Shown piece after piece: positions 52,073 through 61,851 of a stretch of 64,000 nucleotides of DNA. Origin of the DNA: UBA2882 sp045542735 (lineage in GTDB: Bacteria; Bacillota; Clostridia; Lachnospirales; Lachnospiraceae); the NCBI GenBank assembly GCA_045542735.1, contig JAZQLQ010000026.1, positions 248,001 through 312,000 of the forward strand, written 5' to 3'. Position 1 is the stretch's first letter; each line of letters opens with the position of its first letter. The notes under the pieces were generated by a model that did no database searches, was not told the DNA's origin, and saw only the letters and a list, made by a program, of their open reading frames with translations. The translations under genes and the position numbers were made by a program.

Positions 52073-53368
52073 ATGAAAAATTTAAGCAAAGTATTCAACA
52101 TGACAGCAAAGTTAGTGTTCTGTAGCATTACACCGATTTTCCTTATGGCTATTATATTCAGTATTGTGGCACGTGTTGTGTTGGGAGCAGAGTTGGCACC
52201 GTCTATGATTAAGCCTATATTGATTCTGTCTGCGGTTTCCTTAGTATTTGTAGGTATTGCAGTTGGTATCATTGTGAGAGGAATGTCACATTCCATCAAT
52301 CGTTTGATTAAAGCGATGGAGCGTGCGGCAAACGGTGATTTGACACAGGGTATTGAGAGAAAAGACCTCGAGAGAAAAGATGAGATGGGTGCTTTGGCAC
52401 AGTGTGCAAACACCGTTATTGATTCCTTAAAGAATGTTATCGGTGAAGTAGGTAATACATCCGACGTTATCGTAGATGCATCTGCTAAGCTGGATAAGAT
52501 GGCTGAGCAGACCAGCAATGCATCTGATGATGTAGCAAGATCTATGACAGATATGGCAAACGGAGCTACTACACAGGCCGGTGAGACACAGGCAGTATCC
52601 GATGCAGTTATCCGTATCGGTCAGGAAATTGAAGAAGCTGCTGATGCAGTTGACCGTTTGTTAAGCAATGCTGACCAGATGAAAGAAGCAGGTCAGGAAG
52701 GTGTTGATACAGTTGGCGAGTTAGAGGCTATTTCCCAGAAAGTTAAGAGCCAGATTGCAGTTATTTATGAACAGACCAATACAACCAATGAATCTGCACA
52801 GGAGATTCACAAAGCAACTGAGTTGATTTCCTCTATCGCAAATGAAACCAACTTGTTGGCATTAAATGCTTCTATCGAGGCAGCGAGAGCCGGTGAAAGC
52901 GGACGTGGTTTTGCGGTTGTAGCTGAACAGATTAAAAATCTTGCTGAACAGTCCAATCAATCTGCTAAGACTATCGAGGGTATCATCAACAACTTGTTAG
53001 AGGATACACAGCAGGCTGTTAAGACTATGAACACTGTAGATGCGATTATCGGTTTACAGGCTGACAAAGTAGAAATGACCAAGAGAGTATTTGATAAAGT
53101 GAATGATGGTCTTCAGGTAACAGTTGACGGTATTGAGTCCATTGCAAAAAATACCCAGTCCCTGGAAGAAGAGCGCGGACGCGTTATGTCTTCCGTAGAA
53201 AGCTTATCTGCTATTGCAGAAGAGAATGCTGCTGCTACACAGGAGACAGCTGCTTCTGCAGAGGAATTGGCTGCTACCATCGGTGAGATTAAATCTGCTA
53301 CCGAAAGCTTAAACAGAGTTGCAGATAATCTGACCACACAGACCAACATGTACCAAATTTACGGTTAA
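52073..53368 (+). CDS. Methyl-accepting chemotaxis protein without extracellular sensor
   Basis: A 431-residue receptor-like protein. Two membrane helices (about 10-35 and 45-68) are separated by only a short loop, so it has no extracellular ligand domain. A HAMP domain (about 68-122) and a long signalling coiled coil follow, with the kinase-binding tip IANETNLLALNASIEAARAG. The C-terminal methylation helix contains EENAAATQETAASAEELAAT. It probably senses membrane state or an internal signal. It is monocistronic, with GAGAGGG upstream and a terminator at 53395. Confidence 0.93.
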   Translation: MKNLSKVFNMTAKLVFCSITPIFLMAIIFSIVARVVLGAELAPSMIKPILILSAVSLVFVGIAVGIIVRGMSHSINRLIKAMERAANGDLTQGIERKDLERKDEMGALAQCANTVIDSLKNVIGEVGNTSDVIVDASAKLDKMAEQTSNASDDVARSMTDMANGATTQAGETQAVSDAVIRIGQEIEEAADAVDRLLSNADQMKEAGQEGVDTVGELEAISQKVKSQIAVIYEQTNTTNESAQEIHKATELISSIANETNLLALNASIEAARAGESGRGFAVVAEQIKNLAEQSNQSAKTIEGIINNLLEDTQQAVKTMNTVDAIIGLQADKVEMTKRVFDKVNDGLQVTVDGIESIAKNTQSLEEERGRVMSSVESLSAIAEENAAATQETAASAEELAATIGEIKSATESLNRVADNLTTQTNMYQIYG

Positions 53369-53394
53369 GACTCTTAAGAAAAATACATATGCAG

Positions 53395-53431
53395 AAATGT
53401 CCTGGGATATATTTTTTCCTGGGACATTTTT
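53395..53431 (+). terminator. Rho-independent terminator
   Basis: AAATGTCC / GGACATTT stem with a long imperfect loop and a T-run after the chemotaxis gene. Confidence 0.75.
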
Positions 53432-53467
53432 GTATCAAACAATAATAAATGAATGTGAGGAAAAAAT

Positions 53468-55732
53468 ATGACAAGATGTGAAATAGAAAAGATTGTTGCA
53501 CAAATGACTTTAGAGGAAAAGGCATCTCTTTGTTCAGGAGAGGATTTTTGGCATACGAAAGCGGTGGAACGTTTGGGAGTGCCGCGCATTATGGTGTCTG
53601 ATGGACCTCATGGACTCCGTAAACAGAAGGATGAAGCAGATGTATCCGAGATGAATGACAGTATTACCGCAGTTTGCTATCCGGCAGGATGTGCATCGGC
53701 AGCTTCCTTTGACAGAAACCTATTGCACAAAATGGGTGAGGCCATAGGTGAATCCTGTCAGGCAGAAGGTGTCAGTGTGATTTTGGGACCTGCGGTTAAT
53801 ATCAAACGTTCACCTTTGTGTGGCCGTAATTTTGAGTATTATTCCGAAGATCCTTATTTGGCAGGTGAGATTGCCACAAGTTTTATCAAAGGTGTACAAA
53901 GTCAGAATGTAGGAACCAGTATCAAACACTATATGGCAAACAGTCAGGAAAACAGACGTCTGACATCGGATTCCCGTATTGATGAGAGGACCATGAGAGA
54001 AATCTATATGCCGGCATTTGAGACGGCAGTAAAGGAGTCTAAGCCTTGGACTGTGATGTGCTCCTATAATAAAATTAACGGAATTTATGCAGCAGAACAT
54101 GAATATTTGTTAACCAAGGTTTTGCGTGATGAATGGGGATTTGACGGTTTCGTAGTTAGTGACTGGGGTGCTGTCAATGACCGTGTGGCCGGGGTAAAGG
54201 CAGGGCTTGATTTGGAGATGCCCTCATCCTGTGGCGTCAATGACAAACTGATTGTGGAAGCGGTAAAAAGCGGGAAATTGGATGAAGCTGTTTTAAACGA
54301 AACTGTGTGCCGGATTTTGGATATTGTATACCGTTTTGTGGAAAATAGAGATAGTACCGCCGTGTTTGATAGGGATGAGCAACATGCACTTAGTAGAGAA
54401 GTGGCGGAGGGCTCGCTGGTGCTATTAAAAAATGAAGGGATATTACCTTTAAAGAAAGAACAAAAAGTGGCATTCATCGGTCAGTACGCCCAAAATCCCA
54501 GATATCAAGGTGGTGGAAGTTCTCATATAAAGAGTTACCGGGTAACAGGTGCGTGGGAGTTTGCCAAGGACTTGCCGGGAGCAACTTATGCCCAAGGTTA
54601 TGATGATAAACAGGATGAGTTGGATGAGAAACTGCTGGCAGAAGCTGTAAAAGCAGCGCAAAGTGCTGAGGTAGCAGTTGTGTTTGCAGGACTTCCTGAT
54701 TCTTTTGAATCGGAAGGCTTTGATCGTGCCCATATGCAGATGCCGGATAGCCAGAACCGCTTAATTGAAGCGATTGCAAAAGTACAGCCCAATATTGTTG
54801 TAGTTCTCCACAACGGTTCACCCGTAGAGATGCCCTGGCTTTCACAAGTGAAAGGTGTGCTGGAAGCATACCTGGGTGGAGAGGCTGTAGGTGAAGCAGA
54901 ATACAATATTTTATATGGAAAAGTGAATCCCAGCGGCAAATTGGCAGAAAGTTTTCCGATCTGTTTGGAAGATAATCCTTCATATTTATACTATGGCGGA
55001 GAAGGTGATGTGGTAGAATACCGCGAAGGCGTTTTTGTGGGATATCGTTATTATGACAAGAAAAAGATGGAGGTACTGTTTCCTTTTGGACACGGACTCA
55101 GTTATACCACATTTGAATATTCCAATTTGAAACTGGATAAAGATAAGATGACAGATAAAGAAAAGTTATCAGTCAGTGTGGATGTGACCAATACCGGAAC
55201 AGTGGAGGGTAAAGAAATTGTACAGCTTTATGTGGGTAATACCAAAGGAGTTGCCATCCGTCCGGAGAAGGAACTGAGAGGTTTTGAAAAAATAGAGTTA
55301 AAACCCGGTGAGACTAAGACAGTTACCTTTACATTGGGAGAAAGAGCCTTTGCTTATTTTGATATGCAAATGAACGACTTCTGTGTAGAAAGCGGAGAAT
55401 ACAATATTTGTATCGGAAGTTCCTCCAGGGATATTCGTATAACTGCACAGGTGTATGTAAAAGGCACAAAGACACAGGTGAAAAAGTATCACTTAAACAC
55501 AACCATCGGTGAGTTTATGACAAATGAGAAGGTGGCAAAAGAATTGCGACCTATATTGGGAAAATCTACCCTAGCCATGGCCAGTGACGTAACCGGAGAT
55601 GGAGGAGATGCCGGTATGCAGGAGGCTATGATGAATTATACACCCTTGCGTGGTCTGGTAAGTTTCCAGAACGAGCCATATTTGGATTTTGATATGCTGC
55701 AGAAAATTGTAGACTTGGCGAATGAAGAATAA
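53468..55732 (+). CDS. Beta-glucosidase, glycoside hydrolase family 3
   Basis: A 754-residue GH3 enzyme with three domains: the N-terminal (beta/alpha)8 domain with RNFEYYSEDPYLAGE and the nucleophile in FVVSDWGAV, the alpha/beta sandwich domain (LVLLKNEGILPL, KVAFIGQYA), and a C-terminal fibronectin III-like domain (VTNTGTVEGKEIVQLYVG). No signal peptide, so it acts in the cytosol on imported oligosaccharides. Size matches the BglX-like group. It is monocistronic. Confidence 0.93.
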   Translation: MTRCEIEKIVAQMTLEEKASLCSGEDFWHTKAVERLGVPRIMVSDGPHGLRKQKDEADVSEMNDSITAVCYPAGCASAASFDRNLLHKMGEAIGESCQAEGVSVILGPAVNIKRSPLCGRNFEYYSEDPYLAGEIATSFIKGVQSQNVGTSIKHYMANSQENRRLTSDSRIDERTMREIYMPAFETAVKESKPWTVMCSYNKINGIYAAEHEYLLTKVLRDEWGFDGFVVSDWGAVNDRVAGVKAGLDLEMPSSCGVNDKLIVEAVKSGKLDEAVLNETVCRILDIVYRFVENRDSTAVFDRDEQHALSREVAEGSLVLLKNEGILPLKKEQKVAFIGQYAQNPRYQGGGSSHIKSYRVTGAWEFAKDLPGATYAQGYDDKQDELDEKLLAEAVKAAQSAEVAVVFAGLPDSFESEGFDRAHMQMPDSQNRLIEAIAKVQPNIVVVLHNGSPVEMPWLSQVKGVLEAYLGGEAVGEAEYNILYGKVNPSGKLAESFPICLEDNPSYLYYGGEGDVVEYREGVFVGYRYYDKKKMEVLFPFGHGLSYTTFEYSNLKLDKDKMTDKEKLSVSVDVTNTGTVEGKEIVQLYVGNTKGVAIRPEKELRGFEKIELKPGETKTVTFTLGERAFAYFDMQMNDFCVESGEYNICIGSSSRDIRITAQVYVKGTKTQVKKYHLNTTIGEFMTNEKVAKELRPILGKSTLAMASDVTGDGGDAGMQEAMMNYTPLRGLVSFQNEPYLDFDMLQKIVDLANEE

Positions 55733-55762
55733 ATCTCTTGTATTTTATAAAACTTTAAGAAG

Positions 55763-55791
55763 TTGAACACACAAAATTCGGAATGTTTATA
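55763..55791 (+). promoter_or_regulatory. Promoter upstream of ftsH
   Basis: TTGAAC (55763-55768) and TTTATA (55786-55791) with a 17-base spacer, 55 bases before the ftsH start. Confidence 0.45.
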
Positions 55792-55845
55792 TTGATTTAT
55801 AGAAAATCCAAATTTATAATAGTAATGGCTGTTTGGAGGAGCGAT

Positions 55846-57963
55846 ATGGAAAATAATAATCAGATAAATAATCAAAATAATAATCCGAATAATCAAAACA
55901 ACAATCAGAATAATAATAATCAGGGAAATGGACCGCAAAAAAAACAGAGCATTTTTTCCCTGTTATTGGCTGTGTTGGCTGTTTTGATGGGAATGAGTTT
56001 TATTACCAGACTGGCATCTGCGTCAGATTATGAGATTACGTATAGTGAATTTATCGACATGGTGGAAGCCGGAGAAGTGGAGAGCATCATCATTAGTGAT
56101 ACACAGATTGATATCACACCTGTTGAAGATAAGAAGACAGAAACAGCAGAGGAACAGATGAATGAGCCTGTTTTGGGCGGCGGAAAGTCTACTGTAACTT
56201 ATCATACCGGCAATTTGGATGATGACAATTTGTATCCTTTGCTGGAAAAACATAATGTGGAGTACAGTAAGACCATTCCGGATAATTCTGCTTTTATATG
56301 GAACATACTCAGTATTATTTTACCGATTCTTTTGCTGTGGGGATTGTTGTCATTGATGTTCCGCAAGATGGGCGGCAGTGGCGGCCCTATGGGTGTGGGT
56401 AAAAGTAATGCCAAGGTTTATGTGCAGCAGGAAACCGGTGTGACATTCAAGGATGTGGCAGGACAGGAAGAGGCCAAAGAATCCTTGCAGGAGGTTGTAG
56501 ACTTCCTTCATAATCCCGGTAAGTATTCTGAGATTGGTGCAAAGTTACCTAAGGGTGCTTTGCTTGTGGGACCTCCCGGTACCGGTAAGACTTTGCTGGC
56601 AAAAGCTGTTGCGGGTGAAGCCCATGTACCCTTTTTCTCCCTGGCAGGTTCTGATTTTGTGGAGCTGTATGTAGGTGTGGGTGCTTCCCGTGTAAGAGAT
56701 CTGTTTAAAGAAGCGCAGAAAAATGCACCTTGTATTATTTTCATTGATGAAATTGATGCCATTGGTAGAAGCCGTGACTCTAAGTATGGCGGCGGTAATG
56801 AGGAAAGAGAGCAGACTTTGAACCAGTTGCTATCTGAAATGGATGGTTTTGATTCATCCAAGGGTATCCTGATGCTTGCGGCAACTAACAGACCGGAGAT
56901 TCTGGATAAAGCCTTGCTTCGTCCCGGACGTTTTGACAGACGTATTATTGTAGATAAGCCCGATTTAAAAGGGCGTGTAGATATCCTGAAGGTACATTCC
57001 AAAAATGTACATCTGGATGATAGCGTAGATTTGGATGCCATTGCTTTGGCAACCAGTGGTGCAGTAGGTTCCGATCTTGCTAACATGGTAAATGAAGCGG
57101 CCATCAATGCGGTAAAAGAAGGCAGAAAAGCAGTATGCCAGAAGGACTTGTTTGATGCTGTGGAAGTGGTGCTGGTTGGTAAAGAAAAGAAAGACCGCAT
57201 TATGAGCGAAAAGGAAAGAAAGATTGTGTCCTATCATGAGGTTGGTCATGCTTTGATTTCTGCAGTTCAGAAAAACTCTGAGCCGGTACAGAAGATTACC
57301 ATTGTGCCCCGTACCATGGGTGCGCTTGGATATGTTATGCATGTGCCTGAGGAGGAAAAATTCCTCAATACACAGGCAGAGCTTCATGATATGCTTGTGG
57401 GTTTGTTAGGCGGTCGTGCAGCAGAGGAAATTATGTTTGATACTGTCACAACCGGTGCTGCTAACGATATTGAAAAGGCAACCAATATTGCCCGTAGCAT
57501 GGTAACACAATATGGTATGAGCAAACGCTTTGGTCTGGTTGGATTAGAGACAGTAGAGAGCCGTTATTTGGATGGACGTGCGGTTATGAACTGCTCAGAT
57601 GTGACAGCTGCGGCTATTGATGAAGAGATTATGGACATTTTAAAAGGTTGTTATGAAGAGGCAAAAGCCATTTTGGATGAGAACCGTGATGTGATGGATC
57701 AGCTTGCAGAGCATTTGATTGAAAAAGAAACCATTACCGGTAAAGAGTTTATGAAGATTTACCGTGCAGCCAAGGGTATTCCTGAGCCTGAGGAAGAAGA
57801 AAAAGCAGAAGAAATAAAAGAAGAAACAAAGGAAGAAACAAAGGAAGAAACAGAATCTGCAGCAAGTACAGAGGTTGAAGATGTGGATGCAGATTTTGAG
57901 GAAGCTTTGGAAACAGCCAAAGAAAATTTGGAGCAGACCGAGGAATCCGATGTTCAAAATTGA
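55846..57963 (+). CDS. ftsH: ATP-dependent zinc metalloprotease FtsH
   Basis: A 705-residue membrane protease. Two helices (about 37-57 and 148-165) flank an extracytoplasmic domain; the AAA+ domain has GPPGTGKT (Walker A), IIFIDEIDAIG (Walker B) and GRFDR (second region of homology). HEVGH is the zinc site. The N-terminal 28 residues are almost pure Asn/Gln (MENNNQINNQNNNPNN), and the C-terminal tail is very acidic with repeated KEETKEETKEET. The ATG at 55846 follows TTTGGAGGAGCGAT. It overlaps uvrC by 14 bases. Confidence 0.95.
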   Translation: MENNNQINNQNNNPNNQNNNQNNNNQGNGPQKKQSIFSLLLAVLAVLMGMSFITRLASASDYEITYSEFIDMVEAGEVESIIISDTQIDITPVEDKKTETAEEQMNEPVLGGGKSTVTYHTGNLDDDNLYPLLEKHNVEYSKTIPDNSAFIWNILSIILPILLLWGLLSLMFRKMGGSGGPMGVGKSNAKVYVQQETGVTFKDVAGQEEAKESLQEVVDFLHNPGKYSEIGAKLPKGALLVGPPGTGKTLLAKAVAGEAHVPFFSLAGSDFVELYVGVGASRVRDLFKEAQKNAPCIIFIDEIDAIGRSRDSKYGGGNEEREQTLNQLLSEMDGFDSSKGILMLAATNRPEILDKALLRPGRFDRRIIVDKPDLKGRVDILKVHSKNVHLDDSVDLDAIALATSGAVGSDLANMVNEAAINAVKEGRKAVCQKDLFDAVEVVLVGKEKKDRIMSEKERKIVSYHEVGHALISAVQKNSEPVQKITIVPRTMGALGYVMHVPEEEKFLNTQAELHDMLVGLLGGRAAEEIMFDTVTTGAANDIEKATNIARSMVTQYGMSKRFGLVGLETVESRYLDGRAVMNCSDVTAAAIDEEIMDILKGCYEEAKAILDENRDVMDQLAEHLIEKETITGKEFMKIYRAAKGIPEPEEEEKAEEIKEETKEETKEETESAASTEVEDVDADFEEALETAKENLEQTEESDVQN

Positions 57964-59818
57964 TGAAGAATTAAAAAAACTCCCGGCACAACCGGGAGTT
58001 TATATCATGCATGATGTTAAGGATGCAATTATCTATGTGGGCAAGGCGATTAATTTAAATCGCCGTGTGCACTCTTATTTTCGTGCAAGTACAAAAAAAA
58101 CACCCAAGATACAGAGAATGGTATCCCAGATAGACCATTTTGAATATATTGTAACGGATTCAGAACTGGAAGCTCTGGTGTTGGAAAATAATCTGATTAA
58201 AGAGCATCGTCCTAAATATAATACGATGCTAAAAGATGATAAAACATATCCCTATATTAAGGTTACTATGGGAGAAACTTATCCCAGGTTGGTGTTTTCC
58301 CGTACCATGAAGAAGGATAAGTCTAAATATTTTGGTCCCTATACCAGTGCAGGAAGTGTGAAGGATACCATAGAGTTGTTGAATAAATTGTTTTGTTTGC
58401 GTACTTGTAGGAAGAATCTGCCCAAAGATATCGGTAAGGACAGACCCTGCCTGAATTATCATATGAAACAGTGTCTGGCACCATGTGCTGCGAAAGTCAG
58501 TGAAGAAGAATATAGAGAGCAGGTAGCGGGTGCACTGGAGTTTTTAAATGGTAACTACAGTCCTATTTTGAAAAATCTGGAAGAAAAAATGAACCGGGCT
58601 TCAGAGGAAATGGATTATGAGGAAGCTATCCGTTACCGCGATTTGTTGACCAGTGTCAAATCCGTGGCGCAAAAGCAAAAGATTACCGAGAGTTCCGAAG
58701 AGGATAAAGATATTATTGCTATGGCATCAGATGAAAATGATGCTGTTATGCAGGTGTTCTTTGTACGTGATGGCAAGTTGATAGGCCGGGAACATTTCTA
58801 TATGACAAATGTGTCAGAAATGTCGAAAAATGTCGTTATGGAAAACTTTATTAAGCAGTTTTATGCGGGGACTCCATTTTTACCACGTACCATTATGTTA
58901 CAAGAGGAAGTGGAGGATGCAGAGCTAATCGGACAATGGTTGTCAAAACGCAAAGGCTCCAAAGTCCATCTGGTTGTGCCCAAGATCGGAAGCAAAGAGA
59001 AGCTGGTGCTCTTGGCTGCCAAAAACGCACAAATGGTCTTGGATAAAGATAAGGAACGCATCAAGAGGGAAGAGGGCAGAACCATCGGAGCGGTGAAGGA
59101 GATTGCAAATGCCATCGGTATCGCAAATGTTGACCGTATTGAAGCTTTTGATATCAGTAATATCAGCGGCTTCCAGAATGTTGGTTCCATGGTAGTCTAC
59201 GAGAAAGGGAAACCCAGACGAAGTGATTACCGTAAATTCCGCATCAAATCCGTGGATGGTCCTGATGATTATGCCTGCATGCGAGAGGTTTTGACCCGAA
59301 GATTTTTGCATGGGTTAGAGGAGAAAAAGCAATATTGCGAAAAGCAGATGGATGAGACCTTCGGCAGTTTTACCAAGTTTCCGGATTTGTTGTTGATGGA
59401 CGGAGGAAGAGGTCAGGTAAATATTGCCAAAGAAGTGTTGCAGAGTCTGGGAATTGATATTCCGGTCTGTGGCATGGTCAAAGATGATCATCACCGCACC
59501 AGAGGCTTATATTTCGACAATGTGGAGATTCCCATTGATACCCATTCGGAAGGATTTAAGCTAATCACCCGTATTCAGGATGAGGCTCACCGGTTTGCCA
59601 TTGAGTATCACCGTTCTTTGCGCCGGAATGAAAATGTGCATTCGGTTTTAGATGATATCAAGGGTGTGGGACCGGCGAGAAGAAAGGCCTTAATGAGATA
59701 TTTTAAATCCATTGAAGATATTAAAAATGCCGATGTAGAAGAATTTAAAAAAGTGCCTGAGATTTCCGAAAGTCAGGCAGAGGAAATTTATCGCTTTTTT
59801 CATGAAACTATGCTATGA
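57950..59818 (+). CDS. uvrC: Excinuclease ABC subunit C
   Basis: A 622-residue nucleotide-excision repair nuclease. The GIY-YIG domain is at 1-95 (GVYIMHDVKDAIIYVGKA), the UVR motif at about 205-240 (MDYEEAIRYRDLLTSVKSV), the RNase H-like nuclease at about 370-540 (DISNISGFQNVGSMVVYEKG; LLLMDGGRGQV), and a helix-hairpin-helix end (VLDDIKGVGPARRKALMRYF). It starts inside the ftsH end. Confidence 0.96.
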   Translation: MFKIDEELKKLPAQPGVYIMHDVKDAIIYVGKAINLNRRVHSYFRASTKKTPKIQRMVSQIDHFEYIVTDSELEALVLENNLIKEHRPKYNTMLKDDKTYPYIKVTMGETYPRLVFSRTMKKDKSKYFGPYTSAGSVKDTIELLNKLFCLRTCRKNLPKDIGKDRPCLNYHMKQCLAPCAAKVSEEEYREQVAGALEFLNGNYSPILKNLEEKMNRASEEMDYEEAIRYRDLLTSVKSVAQKQKITESSEEDKDIIAMASDENDAVMQVFFVRDGKLIGREHFYMTNVSEMSKNVVMENFIKQFYAGTPFLPRTIMLQEEVEDAELIGQWLSKRKGSKVHLVVPKIGSKEKLVLLAAKNAQMVLDKDKERIKREEGRTIGAVKEIANAIGIANVDRIEAFDISNISGFQNVGSMVVYEKGKPRRSDYRKFRIKSVDGPDDYACMREVLTRRFLHGLEEKKQYCEKQMDETFGSFTKFPDLLLMDGGRGQVNIAKEVLQSLGIDIPVCGMVKDDHHRTRGLYFDNVEIPIDTHSEGFKLITRIQDEAHRFAIEYHRSLRRNENVHSVLDDIKGVGPARRKALMRYFKSIEDIKNADVEEFKKVPEISESQAEEIYRFFHETML

Positions 59819-59893
59819 TGAAAATAGCGGGGTAAAACCGCGGGGAATGCTGTAATAACACAGCAAAAACATGAGACAAAGAGAGGGAAAAGT

Positions 59894-60826
59894 ATGGCAA
59901 GTGTTAGTCTTGAGAAAATCATTGAACGATTCAAATTGGAAAATCTGACACCGGAGTTGGATGTTAGTGGGGTGAAAATCAACCAGCCCGATATTAACAG
60001 ACCTGCGCTTCAGTTGGCGGGATATTTTGAGCATTATGAAGCAACCCGTTTGCAGATTATCGGTTTTGTAGAATATACATATATGGAAAGCATGACGGAT
60101 GAAAGAAAAGAGGAGATTTTCAATCAACTCTTATCCTGTCCTATTCCGGTTATTGTGTTCTGCCGAGAGTTGCAGCCTGATCCCTTATTTTTAAAGATAG
60201 CAATTGAAAAGAAAATTCCGCTTCTTATGACAAAGAAAGCGACATCTGCGTTTACTGCGGAGATTATCCGTTGGCTCAATGTACAGCTTGCTCCCTGCAT
60301 TTCCGTACATGGTGTATTGGTAGATGTATATGGTGAAGGTGTATTGATTACCGGTGAAAGTGGTATCGGTAAATCCGAAGCTGCGTTGGAGTTAATTAAG
60401 AGAGGACACCGTCTGGTAACAGATGACGTGGTTGAGATCCGCAAGGTTAGTGATGATACTTTGGTGGGTTCTGCTCCCGAGGTTACCAAACACTTTATTG
60501 AAGTGCGTGGTATCGGTATTGTTGATATTAAGACTTTATTTGGTGTATCCAGCGTTAAGGAAACCAGTCAGATTGATCTGGTTATTAAGATTGAGGATTG
60601 GGACCGTGATAAAGAATATGACAGACTTGGTCTGGAAGAGGAGTATACCGAGTATCTTGGCAACAAGCTGGTATGCCATACCATTCCCATCCGTCCCGGC
60701 CGTAACCTGGCAATCATTTGTGAGTCTGCAGCCGTAAATCACCGTCAGAAGAAGATGGGTTACAATGCGGCTCAGGAGTTATACAAGAGAGTACAGAGCA
60801 ATCTGGCAAAAAAACGTGAAGACTAA
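59894..60826 (+). CDS. hprK: HPr kinase/phosphorylase
   Basis: A 310-residue bifunctional enzyme that phosphorylates HPr at Ser46 in carbon catabolite control. Walker A reads GESGIGKSEAALELIKRGH, followed by LVTDDVVEI. The capping tail EVRGIGIVDIKTLFG is the HprK signature. The N-terminal domain is normal. The ribosome site AGAGAGGGAAAAGT precedes the start. Confidence 0.96.
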   Translation: MASVSLEKIIERFKLENLTPELDVSGVKINQPDINRPALQLAGYFEHYEATRLQIIGFVEYTYMESMTDERKEEIFNQLLSCPIPVIVFCRELQPDPLFLKIAIEKKIPLLMTKKATSAFTAEIIRWLNVQLAPCISVHGVLVDVYGEGVLITGESGIGKSEAALELIKRGHRLVTDDVVEIRKVSDDTLVGSAPEVTKHFIEVRGIGIVDIKTLFGVSSVKETSQIDLVIKIEDWDRDKEYDRLGLEEEYTEYLGNKLVCHTIPIRPGRNLAIICESAAVNHRQKKMGYNAAQELYKRVQSNLAKKRED

Positions 60827-60852
60827 TTATGAGGCATAAAGGAGATAGAGAC

Positions 60853-61791
60853 ATGGCAAACTATAGTTTTGGAGTAGATTTAGGTGGCACCACCGTTAAA
60901 TTGGGTTTCTTTGATACAGAGGGAAACGTATTGGATAAATGGGAGATTAAGACCCGTACCGAAAATGGCGGAGTAAATATTCTGCCCGATATTGCAGAAG
61001 CAATCAAAGGAAAAATGGCAGAGAAATCTGTTGCAAAAGAAGATGTTGTAGGTGTGGGAATCGGTGTTCCCGGACCTGTTGATTCTAAGGGCATTGTGCA
61101 TAAATGCGTAAACTTGGGATGGGGTGTTTTCAACATCAACGAAGAATTGAGCAAACATCTGGACGGCATCGCAGTAAAGGGCGGAAATGATGCAAACGTA
61201 GCTGCACTTGGTGAAATGTGGAAAGGCGGCGGACAGGGCTTTGACAGTATCGTAGTTGTTACCTTAGGAACCGGTGTTGGCGGCGGTATCATTGTAGACG
61301 GACAGATTCTGACAGGAGCAACAGGAGCAGCCGGAGAAATCGGACACATTCATGTGGATGACGAAGAAACAGAAGTATGTGGTTGCGGCAATACCGGTTG
61401 TTTGGAGCAGTATGCATCTGCTACAGGTGTTGTGAGAATTGCAAACCGTGTACTTGCTAAAAATACAAAAGAGACTTGCTTAAAAGCAGGTGAAGTGAGT
61501 GCCAAAGATGTGTGGGATGCAGTAAAAGCCGGTGATGCAGTGGCTATAGAGATTGCAGAGCAGTTTGGTGAATATCTGGGCAAAGGTCTTGCAAGTGTGG
61601 CAGGCGTTATGAATCCCGAAGCTTTTGTCATCGGTGGTGGTGTATCCAAAGCGGGTGAAGTGTTGCTTGATTATATCCGCAAAAATTATACACCTGTTGT
61701 ATTCCATGCAAGCCGCGATGTAGAGTTCAAATTGGCAACTTTGGGAAATGATGCAGGTATTTACGGTGCAGCGAAATTGGTGCTTGGCTAA
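60853..61791 (+). CDS. Glucokinase (ROK family)
   Basis: A 312-residue cytosolic glucose kinase. The ATP-binding start is YSFGVDLGGTTVKLGFFD, then GVGIGVPGPVD, NDANVAALGEMW with the catalytic Asp, GTGVGGGIIVDG, and the ROK zinc-site signature CGCGNTGCLEQYASATG. The start at 60853 follows AAAGGAGATAGAGAC. It sits between hprK and murB, a gene order common in Lachnospiraceae that links sugar entry to HprK signalling. Confidence 0.92.
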   Translation: MANYSFGVDLGGTTVKLGFFDTEGNVLDKWEIKTRTENGGVNILPDIAEAIKGKMAEKSVAKEDVVGVGIGVPGPVDSKGIVHKCVNLGWGVFNINEELSKHLDGIAVKGGNDANVAALGEMWKGGGQGFDSIVVVTLGTGVGGGIIVDGQILTGATGAAGEIGHIHVDDEETEVCGCGNTGCLEQYASATGVVRIANRVLAKNTKETCLKAGEVSAKDVWDAVKAGDAVAIEIAEQFGEYLGKGLASVAGVMNPEAFVIGGGVSKAGEVLLDYIRKNYTPVVFHASRDVEFKLATLGNDAGIYGAAKLVLG

Positions 61792-61851
61792 TCCACGGCA
61801 TAATTATCCGTAAGAGGCATACCATATAATAAAAGAATTGCAGGTGGACAG

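Noticed and set aside
59819..59893. Small hairpins between uvrC and hprK (GCGG...CCGC and GCTGT...ACAGC)
   Set aside because: Short, without T-run or wider pairing; no support for a terminator or RNA gene.
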